A stretch of DNA of 20,665 bases, from positions 1 through 20,665 of the forward strand of contig JAALLB010000005.1 of the NCBI GenBank assembly GCA_011087745.1, written 5' to 3'. Under the pieces are notes generated by a model, which was not told the DNA's origin, did no database searches, and worked only from the letters and a program-made list of their open reading frames with translations. This stretch comes from Hyphomicrobiales bacterium. Lineage in GTDB: Bacteria > Pseudomonadota > Alphaproteobacteria > Rhizobiales > Rhizobiaceae. Shown here piece by piece: positions 1 through 7,351 of the stretch. The translations under genes were made by a program, and so were the position numbers. Within the stretch, counting starts at the first letter, position 1. Each line of letters starts with the position of its first letter.

Positions 1-186
1 TTCGTATCATATCACACCAAAACATTCGGGTTTTGGAGTAGGATGGGTATATCTCGAAAAATATTTTCTCAGAACTCTATACTGATTGAATCTTTTAATC
101 GCACTTTCCCCGGCTATGATGCTTCAAGGAAGTTGGAAGGGTTCTATTGGACTCTAGTAGGTGACTATCCAGGCAGGGTGGAGTAG
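1..186 (+). CDS. Unidentified protein, C-terminal end (partial at window edge)
   Basis: Frame 1 is open from the first base to a TAG at 184-186, giving 61 codons with no start, so the gene would begin outside the window. The other two forward frames close within about 40 codons or fewer. The visible product contains a basic, aromatic stretch (key residues FWSRMG, ESFNRTFPGYD, LEGFYWTLVGDYPGR). The composition looks like real protein rather than random translation, but I do not recognise the family. A weak resemblance of the ESFN part to the end of transposase catalytic domains is not enough to call an insertion sequence. It could equally be a fortuitous open stretch. No terminator is visible after the stop. 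Confidence 0.35.
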   Translation, partial: FVSYHTKTFGFWSRMGISRKIFSQNSILIESFNRTFPGYDASRKLEGFYWTLVGDYPGRVE

Positions 187-237
187 CAATCACAAATTTT
201 GTTTAGGATTAGCCTTTAGATTGGATGCAAAAACTAG

Positions 238-258
238 AATTGCATGCAAGATGCAATT
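238..258. repeat. Short inverted repeat AATTGCAT / ATGCAATT
   Basis: Perfect 8-bp arms (238-245 and 251-258) flank a 5-base spacer. The core ATGCAAT recurs nearby at 278-284 and 372-378. No T-run follows, so it is not a typical rho-independent terminator. It could be a protein-binding site or chance in AT-rich DNA. Confidence 0.35.
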
Positions 259-410
259 GACGAAATTGGGAAGCCATATGCAATAAAGACACCAGTCTTG
301 AACCCGACCTTTAAATTCATATGTGGTAATGGCTCGCAATGTTTTTCATACAAAATCTTTTGTCGATGAAAATGCAATTAGACGTGCAGAAAGACACTTT
401 GATTTACCCC

Positions 411-438
411 TTTACAAACACTGTTTTTCAGCTATAAC
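411..438 (+). promoter_or_regulatory. Putative rpsB promoter
   Basis: TTTACA at 411-416 and TATAAC at 433-438 are separated by 16 bp, each matching 5 of 6 bases of the housekeeping sigma consensus. Transcription would start near 445, leaving a leader of roughly 185 nt before rpsB. An alternative -35 (TTGACC, 469-474) lacks a matching -10. Inferred from sequence only. Confidence 0.45.
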
Positions 439-566
439 CCGCTTCATTCCACACGCAGGATTGCGCTTTTGACCCACAGCCCCTGATTAGGCATTGGTCA
501 CGGTTGTTTTTTCCATTCTGGCAAATAGCAAGAATGATACGAAAATGTTTCCAACATAAAAGCGAT

Positions 567-620
567 CCGGTGAAAGCACTTGCTTTTCATTCCCTGCGGA
601 GGTTCAACCGGTAAAGGAGA
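567..620 (+). promoter_or_regulatory. rpsB leader stem-loop and ribosome binding site
   Basis: CCGGT (567-571) can pair with ACCGG (607-611), enclosing a smaller imperfect hairpin (GAAAGC...GCTTTTC). The pairing ends four bases before the Shine-Dalgarno AGGAG (615-619), which lies 9 nt before the ATG at 629. S2 autoregulation through the rpsB leader is established in enterobacteria. That this structure does the same here is inference. Confidence 0.3.
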
Positions 621-628
621 AATACCAC

Positions 629-1735
629 ATGGCATTGCCAGATTACAGCATGCGCCAATTGCTAGAAGCAGGCGCTCACTTCGGACACCAGACATCGCGC
701 TGGAACCCAAAAATGGATCGTTACATTTACGGTTCACGCAATAACATTCACATCATCGATCTTTCCCAGTCAGTTCCATTATTGGATCAGGCATTGAAAG
801 TTGTTTCTGATACGGTTGCTGGCGGCGGACGCCTTTTGTTCGTTGGTACCAAGCGCCAGGCTTCAGAAATCATCGCAGATGCAGCAAAGCGCTCAGCTCA
901 GTATTATGTAAACGCTCGTTGGTTGGGCGGCATGCTTACCAACTGGAACACAATTTCAAAGTCAATCAAGCGTCTACGTGAGCTTGAAGGTATTTTTGAG
1001 AGTGAGGCCGGTGCTTCACTTACCAAAAAAGAACGCTTGATGCTTACTCGTGAAAGCGACAAGTTGGAACGTGCTCTTGGTGGTATCAAGGATATGGGCG
1101 GTACTCCAGACATCTTGTTCATCGTTGATACAAACAAAGAATCTATTGCACTTCAGGAAGCCAAGAAGCTTGGTATTCCGGTCGTTGCCATTCTTGATTC
1201 AAACTGTGACCCGGATAATGTTGATTACCCAATTCCTGGTAACGATGATGCTACCCGCGCAATTTCGCTTTACTGCGATTTGATTGCAAAAGCTGCCATC
1301 GACGGTATTGCTCGTCAACAAGGTTCAGCAGGTGTTGATCTTGGTGCAGTTGTTGAGGCACCGATCGAAGAGACATTGGTTGCAGAGCCTGCACCAGTTG
1401 CAGAAGCTGCTCCAGAAGCACCAGCAGAAGCTGCGCCAGAACCTGAGGCACCAGTTGCCAAAAAAGAAGCTCCGGCTGCAAAAGAAGAAGCACCAGCAGC
1501 TGAAGGCGCTGCATTGTTTGCAACACCAGAAGGTGATCCAGACGATCTTAAGCAAATTTCAGGCGTAGGTCCTGTTCTTGAAGGCAAGCTACATGCACTG
1601 GGTGTTACCAAGTTTGCTCAGGTAGCAGCATTCACTGCAGAAGATATTGCTAAAGTTGATGATGCACTTAGCTTCAAAGGCCGCATCGAACGCGATGACT
1701 GGCTTAAACAAGCTGCCGAATTGGCAAAAGGCTAG
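629..1735 (+). CDS. rpsB: 30S ribosomal protein S2 with C-terminal helix-hairpin-helix-type extension
   Basis: Small-subunit ribosomal protein S2, part of the 30S body. Residues 1 to about 230 match the S2 family, starting with an MRQLLEAGAHFGHQ motif and containing the GGMLTNW and DTNKE segments. The protein is 368 aa, against about 240 aa for enterobacterial S2. The extra part is an Ala/Pro/Glu/Lys-rich linker (about 235-300) and a compact domain from residue 303 containing ISGVGP and FKGRIERDDW. That domain resembles the COG3743-type module also attached to L21 and NuoE in alphaproteobacteria. The start is fixed by a strong AGGAG 9 nt upstream. tsf follows after 110 bases, the usual rpsB-tsf pair. 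The S2 identity is certain; the function of the extension is unknown. Confidence 0.97.
   Translation: MALPDYSMRQLLEAGAHFGHQTSRWNPKMDRYIYGSRNNIHIIDLSQSVPLLDQALKVVSDTVAGGGRLLFVGTKRQASEIIADAAKRSAQYYVNARWLGGMLTNWNTISKSIKRLRELEGIFESEAGASLTKKERLMLTRESDKLERALGGIKDMGGTPDILFIVDTNKESIALQEAKKLGIPVVAILDSNCDPDNVDYPIPGNDDATRAISLYCDLIAKAAIDGIARQQGSAGVDLGAVVEAPIEETLVAEPAPVAEAAPEAPAEAAPEPEAPVAKKEAPAAKEEAPAAEGAALFATPEGDPDDLKQISGVGPVLEGKLHALGVTKFAQVAAFTAEDIAKVDDALSFKGRIERDDWLKQAAELAKG
1375..1512 (+). repeat. Degenerate Ala/Pro/Glu coding repeat in the S2 linker
   Basis: Within rpsB, short degenerate units built from GAAGCACCAGCA-like words encode repeated EAPA/EAPV/KKEAPA segments. This is a low-complexity, probably disordered linker between the S2 core and the C-terminal domain. 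It also generates several spurious minus-strand ORFs. Confidence 0.6.
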
Positions 1736-1744
1736 TTGAAAACT

Positions 1745-1812
1745 GGCCCACACCTTTAGCGGGCCTTTCAATCAAATGTTTATAATAAGCGGGCAGGCGA
1801 ATAACCTCCCGC
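1745..1812 (+). promoter_or_regulatory. Two hairpins in the rpsB-tsf spacer
   Basis: First hairpin: GGCCC (1745-1749) pairs with GGGCC (1761-1765), followed by only TTT. Second hairpin: GCGGG (1789-1793) pairs with CCCGC (1808-1812), with AGG/CCT pairing inside. A TATAAT (1781-1786) lies between them but has no good -35. The first may be a weak terminator or attenuator, the second an mRNA stability or processing element. A perfect palindrome GGTTTTAAAACC follows at 1819-1830. Confidence 0.4.
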
Positions 1813-1845
1813 ACAAATGGTTTTAAAACCGGAAAAGAGGCTAAA

Positions 1846-2769
1846 ATGGCTACTATTACAGCTGCTCTAGTGAAAGAATTACGCGACAAATCAGGCGCAG
1901 GCATGATGGATTGCAAAAACGCACTAACTGAAAATGATGGTGACGTCGAAGCTGCCATGGATTGGTTGCGTTCAAAAGGTATTGCAAAGGCTGAAAAGAA
2001 ATCAGGCCGTATTGCTGCTGAAGGTCTTGTTGGCATTGCTGCGGCAGGTACATCTGCTGCTGTTGTTGAGGTGAACTCAGAAACAGACTTTGTTGCTCGT
2101 AACGATGGTTTCCAGGAACTTGTTCGCGGTGTCGCTGCTGCTGCACTAACAACTGATGGTTCAGTTGAAGCAGTTGCAAGCGCTGACATGGGCGGCAAAT
2201 CGGTTGCTGATACAATTATTGCTTCAATTGCAACAATCGGTGAAAACATGAACCTTCGCCGCTCGGCAAAGCTTGAAGTTGGAACTGGCGCTGTTGCAAG
2301 CTACATGCACAATGCTGCTGCAGACGGCATCGGCAAAATCGGTGTTCTTGTTGCTCTTGAATCAACAGGCGATGCAGACGCACTGGCAGCGATTGGCAAA
2401 CAAGTTGCAATGCACGTAGCAGCAACTAACCCGTTAGCGATGAAAGAAGAGGAAGTTCCTGCAGATGTAGCTGAACGCGAACGCGCAGTTTACATGGAAG
2501 AAGCTAAAGAATCCGGCAAGCCGCAAGAAATTGCAGAAAAAATGGTTGTTGGTAAAATGAAGAAATTCTTCAAGGAAAGCGTTCTGCTTTCTCAACCGTT
2601 TGTTATCAACCCGGACATCACAGTTGAACAAGCTTTGAAAGAAGCTGAGGGTTCTGTTGGCGCACCGATTGAGATGAAAGGCTTTGTTCGCCTGGCACTT
2701 GGTGAAGGCGTTGAAAAAGAAGAAGAAGACTTCGCAGCAGATGTTGCAGCTACGATGAAAGGTAGCTAA
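1846..2769 (+). CDS. tsf: Translation elongation factor Ts
   Basis: EF-Ts exchanges GDP for GTP on EF-Tu in the cytoplasm. The 307-aa product has the expected layout. An N-terminal UBA-like helical domain (about 1-55) contains the TGAGMMDCK-type motif, here SGAGMMDCKNAL. A core dimerisation region follows with the TDFVARND motif that contacts EF-Tu (about residues 80-87). The C-terminal part ends in an acidic and Lys-rich helix. Length is normal for the family. AGAGG lies 5 nt before the ATG, supporting this start. It sits between rpsB and pyrH in the conserved alphaproteobacterial order. Nothing unusual was seen. Confidence 0.97.
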   Translation: MATITAALVKELRDKSGAGMMDCKNALTENDGDVEAAMDWLRSKGIAKAEKKSGRIAAEGLVGIAAAGTSAAVVEVNSETDFVARNDGFQELVRGVAAAALTTDGSVEAVASADMGGKSVADTIIASIATIGENMNLRRSAKLEVGTGAVASYMHNAAADGIGKIGVLVALESTGDADALAAIGKQVAMHVAATNPLAMKEEEVPADVAERERAVYMEEAKESGKPQEIAEKMVVGKMKKFFKESVLLSQPFVINPDITVEQALKEAEGSVGAPIEMKGFVRLALGEGVEKEEEDFAADVAATMKGS

Positions 2770-2805
2770 TTCTTTTTTGCAAGGAATTTAAGTAAAAACT
2801 ATGCA

Positions 2806-2831
2806 GGGCGTTTCGTGACAACGGGACGCCC
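2806..2831 (+). terminator. Hairpin after tsf, possible weak terminator
   Basis: GGGCGT (2806-2811) pairs with ACGCCC (2826-2831), with an inner CGT/ACG pairing across a small internal loop. Only TT follows, so it is at best a partial terminator; it may separate rpsB-tsf from the pyrH transcript. Confidence 0.5.
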
Positions 2832-2870
2832 TTCGTGTATCAAAATCTGAATTAATTGGGTAAGTGATTC

Positions 2871-3593
2871 ATGTCTGGCACATTAAAATACAAAAATGTT
2901 CTTTTAAAAGTTTCAGGTGAAGCGATGATGGGCGACACGGGGTTCGGTATAGATCCTGAAACTGTTGGCCGTATTTGTCGTGATATCAAGGAAGGCATAG
3001 AGCTGGGTGCCAAAGTCGGACTTGTCGTGGGCGGCGGTAATATTTTTCGGGGCGTGGCACTGGCTGCTAAAGGCGCCGACCGTGTGTCTGGTGATCATAT
3101 GGGGATGCTGGCCACTGTAATGAACGCAATAGCCCTGCGAATGGCACTGGTTGGAATGGGTGTTGAAGCGGTGGTGCTTTCTGCGATTGATATGGCTGAA
3201 GTATGTGAGCGATTTACCCAGCGCGCCGCAGAAAAATATCAGGCTGAAGGCAAGGTTGTGATTTTTGCTGGCGGAACCGGCAATCCTTATTTCACAACAG
3301 ATACCGCAGCCGCCTTGCGTGCCTGTGAAATGCAATGTGATGCTCTTCTTAAAGCAACACAGGTTGATGGAATTTATACAGCTGATCCGCAAAAAGACCC
3401 AAATGCTGAGCGTTTTGAAACAATTACCCATGCCGAAGTGTTATCCAGAGGACTAGAGGTCATGGATGCAGCGGCCGTAAGTCTGACGAAAGACGCAAAT
3501 GTTCCAGTAGTTGTATTCTCACTTTCTGATGTGGGTGGATTTGCAAAAATATTGAAAGGTGAGGGCCGTTCGACTACGGTAACCGCCAACTAA
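2871..3593 (+). CDS. pyrH: Uridylate kinase (UMP kinase)
   Basis: Phosphorylates UMP to UDP in de novo pyrimidine synthesis and belongs to the amino acid kinase fold, unlike eukaryotic UMP kinases. At 240 aa it has the usual length. Visible motifs are the N-terminal LKVSGEAMMG, the glycine-rich GGGNIFRG, the DHMGMLATVMNA segment, and GTGNPYFTTDTAAALRA followed by VDGIYTADP near the nucleotide site. The start at 2871 has only a weak Shine-Dalgarno-like GGGTAAG upstream, but the N-terminus aligns well with the family. It is followed closely by frr (26-base gap), the standard pyrH-frr pairing. Confidence 0.97.
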   Translation: MSGTLKYKNVLLKVSGEAMMGDTGFGIDPETVGRICRDIKEGIELGAKVGLVVGGGNIFRGVALAAKGADRVSGDHMGMLATVMNAIALRMALVGMGVEAVVLSAIDMAEVCERFTQRAAEKYQAEGKVVIFAGGTGNPYFTTDTAAALRACEMQCDALLKATQVDGIYTADPQKDPNAERFETITHAEVLSRGLEVMDAAAVSLTKDANVPVVVFSLSDVGGFAKILKGEGRSTTVTAN

Positions 3594-3619
3594 CGATAAC
3601 TTGAGTAGGAAACAACAGA

Positions 3620-4183
3620 ATGTCCGATAGCCCGATTGACTTAGCTGATCTAAATCGCCGTATGGAAGGCGCGCTTTCTTCGATGAAGGGAGACCTTGCA
3701 GGCCTGCGAACTGGACGTGCATCAGCAAATGTTCTCGATCCTATTGCCGTTGAAGCATACGGACAACAAATGCCAATGAACCAGGTAGGTACGGTTTCTG
3801 TTCCCGAGCCCCGCACAATTGCCATTCAAGTCTGGGATAAAGGGATGGTTGGTGCCGTTGAAAAGGCAATTAGAGAATCCAATCTCGGTTTGAATCCGGT
3901 AACCGATGGAACAAACCTGAGAATACCAATGCCGGAGCTTAACGAAGAGCGCCGCAAGGAGATTGTCAAGATCGTGAACCAATATGCAGAGTCCACCCGC
4001 GTAGCAATTCGTCACGTCCGCCGTGATGGTATGGACGCTATCAAGAAGGCCCAGAAAGATGGGGATATTGGAGAAGACGAAGCACACAGCCTTTCAGACA
4101 AAGTGCAAAAGTCTACGGATGAAAAGATTACTGAAGTTGATGGCATTATTGCAGCCAAAGAAACTGAAATTATGCAGGTTTAG
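3620..4183 (+). CDS. frr: Ribosome recycling factor
   Basis: RRF acts with EF-G to split post-termination ribosomes. The 187-aa product has the family length and layout: helical domain I at both ends, with LAGLRTGRASANVLDPI at the start and IRHVRRDGMD in the long C-terminal helices, and a central beta domain with VSVPEPRTIAIQVWD. AGGA lies 9 nt before the ATG. uppS starts 6 bases after the stop, so the two are almost certainly co-transcribed. Confidence 0.97.
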   Translation: MSDSPIDLADLNRRMEGALSSMKGDLAGLRTGRASANVLDPIAVEAYGQQMPMNQVGTVSVPEPRTIAIQVWDKGMVGAVEKAIRESNLGLNPVTDGTNLRIPMPELNEERRKEIVKIVNQYAESTRVAIRHVRRDGMDAIKKAQKDGDIGEDEAHSLSDKVQKSTDEKITEVDGIIAAKETEIMQV

Positions 4184-4189
4184 GGTTTT

Positions 4190-4945
4190 ATGAACGAGGC
4201 AGACCAACCAGGTTTTGATGTATCAAGCGGAAATATCCCGCGACACCTTGCCATCATCATGGATGGTAACGGCAGGTGGGCTCAAAAACGAGGATTGCCA
4301 AGAACTGTTGGGCATAAACAAGGCGTTGAAGCAGTTCGTGACGCTGTCAAATCTGCTCGGGAAATAGGTATTGAATATCTAACGCTTTACTCGTTTTCAT
4401 CTGAAAACTGGAACCGTCCGGAAGCAGAGATTTCAGAGTTGTTTGGCCTGCTACGCATGTTTATCCGCAGGGATCTGGCTGACCTTCATAAAAACAATGT
4501 CTGTGTAAAAGTAATTGGCCGCAAGAAGGGAGTGCCGGAGGATATTCTCTGCCTGCTGGACGAAGCCCAGAACTTAACAAGTAAAAACACCGCTCAAACG
4601 CTGATTATTGCTTTTAATTATGGCTCACGTGATGAAATTACAGACGCAGTTAAACAAATCGCGTCTGATGTTGCTTCTGGCAAGTTGAAAGTTGATGACA
4701 TAACAGATGGTACAATCACCAATGCGATGGATACCGCAGGCATCCCTGATCCTGATTTGTTGATACGCACTAGTGGTGAAGTTCGTTTATCCAATTTCTT
4801 GTTGTGGCAAATGGCTTATTCTGAACTGGTGTTCCTTGACTGTTTGTGGCCAGATTTCTCCAAGAAAGACCTGGAGTCAGCCATAAGCATTTACCAAAGC
4901 AGAACGAGAAAATTTGGCGGCTTGGTGATGGAAACAGGTTCGTGA
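4190..4945 (+). CDS. uppS: Undecaprenyl diphosphate synthase (cis-prenyltransferase)
   Basis: Condenses isopentenyl diphosphate onto farnesyl diphosphate to make the C55 lipid carrier for peptidoglycan and O-antigen. The 251-aa product carries the cis-prenyltransferase signature IIMDGNGRWA with the Mg-binding Asp at residue 25, the SFSSENWNRP segment, and the C-terminal RTSGE.RLSNFLLWQ motif with the conserved Arg and Glu. Length is normal. The start sits 6 nt after frr with AGGG close upstream. The stop overlaps the likely GTG start of cdsA, indicating translational coupling. Confidence 0.97.
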   Translation: MNEADQPGFDVSSGNIPRHLAIIMDGNGRWAQKRGLPRTVGHKQGVEAVRDAVKSAREIGIEYLTLYSFSSENWNRPEAEISELFGLLRMFIRRDLADLHKNNVCVKVIGRKKGVPEDILCLLDEAQNLTSKNTAQTLIIAFNYGSRDEITDAVKQIASDVASGKLKVDDITDGTITNAMDTAGIPDPDLLIRTSGEVRLSNFLLWQMAYSELVFLDCLWPDFSKKDLESAISIYQSRTRKFGGLVMETGS

Positions 4946-5829
4946 ACAACGCCACCAACAATCAATCTCCAGTCACAAAGAAACCATTGATGAGTCAAGA
5001 ATTAAAACTCAGAATTGTCTCTGCCATCGTGTTGGCAGCAATTGTTCTTTCAATCACCTGGATTGGCGGCCAAACCTTTACACTGTTGTGGGCTGTTGCT
5101 GCACTGCTAGTTCTTCGAGAATACAACCGGATTTGTTCAATCAAGATTTCTATTGTCCACAATCTTGCTTCCTTCGTTGCTTTGTTTTTGATCATCGCTG
5201 CCTGGATGATAGGTGAACGGGAAACAGCACTAATAATGTTTGGTGTTGGATTTGGTGTTTTGGCTCTATGGCAGATTGTTTTCAGTCGAACAATTTGGGC
5301 TGCCTGTGGTCTTGCGTATGCCGCACTACCATTTTTTGCGATGAGTGATTTGCGTTCCGATAACTACAACGGGTTCGTTGTTATTCTTCTGCTGTATTTT
5401 TGCGTTTGGGGTGCAGACGTATTTGCCTATTTTACGGGGCGTACAATTGGTGGTCCAAAATTGGCACCTCGAATTTCGCCTAATAAAACTTGGTCAGGTT
5501 TTATTGGAAGCTTGATTGGCGCACTTATTTTATCTTATGCAGTCGGTATTGCAGCTGGATTCCAGCCAGCGATGATTTTCTTTGTAATCATGCTCATTGC
5601 AGCAGTTGTCTCTCAATTGGGTGATTTGATGGAATCTTCTCTCAAACGCCGATTTGGTGTCAAGGATTTCGGTTCAATTATCCCTGGCCATGGGGGTGTG
5701 CTTGATCGAGTAGATGGATTGGTAGTAGCAGCTGTATTTTTATGGCTGGTTTCGCTTTATTTAACCTCTCAGCAAGGAGCTGATGTTAATTTCCCAACAG
5801 CTTTTGTTAATGCCTTTTTGATGCCATGA
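4942..5829 (+). CDS. cdsA: Phosphatidate cytidylyltransferase (CDP-diglyceride synthase)
   Basis: Integral inner-membrane enzyme that makes CDP-diacylglycerol from phosphatidic acid and CTP, the branch point for phospholipids. The family signature is clear around residues 231-258: SSLKRRFGVKDFGSIIPGHGG followed by a DRVDG, with the Lys-Asp and Asp residues conserved. Several hydrophobic spans precede it. I chose GTG at 4942 because it overlaps the uppS stop (GTGA) and removes an implausible 100-base overlap from a longer open frame. ATG at 4990, giving MSQELKLRIVSA, is an equally reasonable start that matches typical CdsA N-termini. rseP follows after 62 bases; the dxr gene usual at this position is not there. 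Confidence 0.93.
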   Translation: MNNATNNQSPVTKKPLMSQELKLRIVSAIVLAAIVLSITWIGGQTFTLLWAVAALLVLREYNRICSIKISIVHNLASFVALFLIIAAWMIGERETALIMFGVGFGVLALWQIVFSRTIWAACGLAYAALPFFAMSDLRSDNYNGFVVILLLYFCVWGADVFAYFTGRTIGGPKLAPRISPNKTWSGFIGSLIGALILSYAVGIAAGFQPAMIFFVIMLIAAVVSQLGDLMESSLKRRFGVKDFGSIIPGHGGVLDRVDGLVVAAVFLWLVSLYLTSQQGADVNFPTAFVNAFLMP

Positions 5830-5891
5830 ATGCACTTATGAATGGGCCAAGTTGACGATAAGTCAGATTTAAACAATTGGAATGAAAATTA

Positions 5892-7040
5892 ATGGAATTT
5901 CTAGCTAGCTTTGCAGACAGTGGCCTTGGCTTAACTCTGATTATTTTAAGGTTTGTTGTCGTATTGACTGTCGTCGTGTTTATTCATGAGTTGGGTCATT
6001 ATCTAGTAGCCCGTTGGAATGGTGTAGATTGTCAAGCGTTTTCAATTGGTTTTGGGCCAGAATTATTCGGCTGGAATGACAAAAACAATTGTCGCTGGAA
6101 AGTATGTGCCATACCGCTTGGTGGCTATGTAAAATTTCTTGGAGATGCAAACGCTGCCTCAATGCCGGATTTTGAAGGTGAAGAAGAGCAGTTAACCGAA
6201 CGGGAAAAAGCCGGTCGCTTTGAATACAAGCGTATTGGTCAAAAAGCTGCTGTTGTTGCAGCTGGACCGATTGCAAATTTTATTCTTGCAATTTTGATTT
6301 TCTCAGCAAGTTTTTATTTTATCGGTCGATATGTAAGCGATCCAATTGTTTCAGAAGTGCTGGAAAACAGCGCTGCACAAGAAGCTGGCTTTCAAAAAGG
6401 TGATATTATTCGCAAGATTGATGGTGAGGAAGTCAAAAACTTTTCTGATATTCTTCGGGCTGTTGGCCCTAACCACGGCCGTGAAATGATATTTACTGTA
6501 GCTCGAAGCGGAAAGGATATCGAAATTGCTGTAACACCTAGGCTAACAGAACGTGTTGATAGGTTCGGCAACAAGCAACAAACTGGCTTGCTGGGCATTT
6601 CAAGCAACGCTAATGATTCCAATGTTCGAAAGAGAGAATATGGTTTTATCGAATCAATTGGGGCAGGAACGTATGAGACATATTTCGTAATCAAGCGTAC
6701 CCTACAATATATCAAGGGTATCTTCACAGGTAGAGAGTCTGTTGATCAAATTAGCGGTCCGATTGGGATTGCAAATACAGTAAATGATTTTTGGAGCGAG
6801 GGCGTTCAAAATGTCATTATTTTAACTGCCATTCTTTCTGTAAGCATTGGCCTGTTGAATCTGTTCCCAATCCCTATCTTGGATGGCGGGCACTTGGTCT
6901 TTTATGCCTATGAGGCAATTGTCGGGAAGCCGATAAATCCGAAGATACAAGAATTGTCGTTCAGATTTGGTTTTATTTTGCTTATGGGCCTCATGATCTT
7001 TGCGACAAATAATGATGTCGTTCGGGAATTTTTTAGCTAA
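5892..7040 (+). CDS. rseP: RseP/MmpA-type site-2 metalloprotease
   Basis: Inner-membrane zinc protease of the S2P (M50) family that cuts membrane-embedded substrates; relatives are E. coli RseP and Caulobacter MmpA. HELGH at residues 32-36 is the zinc motif in the first membrane span, and LDG at 330-332 in PIPILDGGH supplies the third ligand. One PDZ domain lies at about 140-215 (EAGFQKGDIIRKIDG). The 382-aa length with one PDZ fits alphaproteobacterial members, shorter than the two-PDZ E. coli protein. GGAA lies 9 nt upstream of the ATG. It sits next to bamA, consistent with envelope homeostasis. The substrate cannot be told from the sequence. Confidence 0.95.
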   Translation: MEFLASFADSGLGLTLIILRFVVVLTVVVFIHELGHYLVARWNGVDCQAFSIGFGPELFGWNDKNNCRWKVCAIPLGGYVKFLGDANAASMPDFEGEEEQLTEREKAGRFEYKRIGQKAAVVAAGPIANFILAILIFSASFYFIGRYVSDPIVSEVLENSAAQEAGFQKGDIIRKIDGEEVKNFSDILRAVGPNHGREMIFTVARSGKDIEIAVTPRLTERVDRFGNKQQTGLLGISSNANDSNVRKREYGFIESIGAGTYETYFVIKRTLQYIKGIFTGRESVDQISGPIGIANTVNDFWSEGVQNVIILTAILSVSIGLLNLFPIPILDGGHLVFYAYEAIVGKPINPKIQELSFRFGFILLMGLMIFATNNDVVREFFS

Positions 7041-7351
7041 TTCCTTGATTCGCCTGCTTTTTGCCCGATTTAAGAGCCATTAATTCATACAAGAAATCAA
7101 TCGATTTGCCATGCTTAATTAGCTCAAATCATTGATATGTTTTGTAAGCTAATTTGTATTTTGTTAACCAAGAAAACTAATTATGTTGGTTCTTAATGCA
7201 ACACTCTGGCAAAATGGTAATAAGTAGGGGTTTTATTGGCGTCAAATGGTTGCGCAACGGGGAAAACTCTGTAAAAGGTTTGTTAACTAAATAGATTCTG
7301 CTTATGCTGGGTCTAAATTTGTGTGACAACGCAGAAAATATCGGGATGATT
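7041..7351. other. Intergenic region between rseP and bamA
   Basis: About 310 AT-rich bases with no convincing ORF. It contains an inverted repeat AATTAGCT (7117-7124) / AGCTAATT (7147-7154), two copies of TTTGTTAAC (about 7159 and 7279), and a perfect 10-bp palindrome GTTGCGCAAC at 7249-7258. No rho-independent terminator for rseP is evident. A separate promoter for bamA is plausible but I could not pin down a strong -35/-10 pair. Confidence 0.5.
7249..7258. promoter_or_regulatory. Perfect palindrome GTTGCGCAAC upstream of bamA
   Basis: A 10-bp perfect dyad about 95 bases before the bamA start. It could be a dimeric regulator site or overlap the bamA promoter. No regulator is assigned. Confidence 0.25.

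Larger units (their letters stand above)
187..628. other. Intergenic region and leader upstream of rpsB
   Basis: This 442-base stretch has no credible ORF on either strand; the short minus-strand ORF around 498-737 runs into rpsB and is a shadow. It holds a perfect 8-bp inverted repeat (238-258), a good promoter match (411-438), and a long leader with a possible stem-loop just before the ribosome binding site. No tRNA-like cloverleaf or T-loop motif was found. Confidence 0.6.

Noticed and set aside
1..186. Transposase remnant
   Set aside because: The ESFN-like word is too short, no terminal inverted repeats or target duplications are visible, and no catalytic DDE context can be seen.
1251..1611. 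Several overlapping open frames on both strands in the rpsB linker
   Set aside because: The Ala/Pro/Glu repeat depletes stops in every frame; the translations are low-complexity Gln/Leu or Ala/Ser runs.
1704..2249. 181-aa minus-strand open frame opposite tsf
   Set aside because: It lies antisense to a clearly conserved gene, has no ribosome binding site or recognisable motif, and is explained by the codon bias of tsf.
4846..4941. Extended N-terminus of cdsA overlapping uppS by 100 bases
   Set aside because: The added residues are polar and unlike CdsA N-termini; GTG 4942 or ATG 4990 are better starts.
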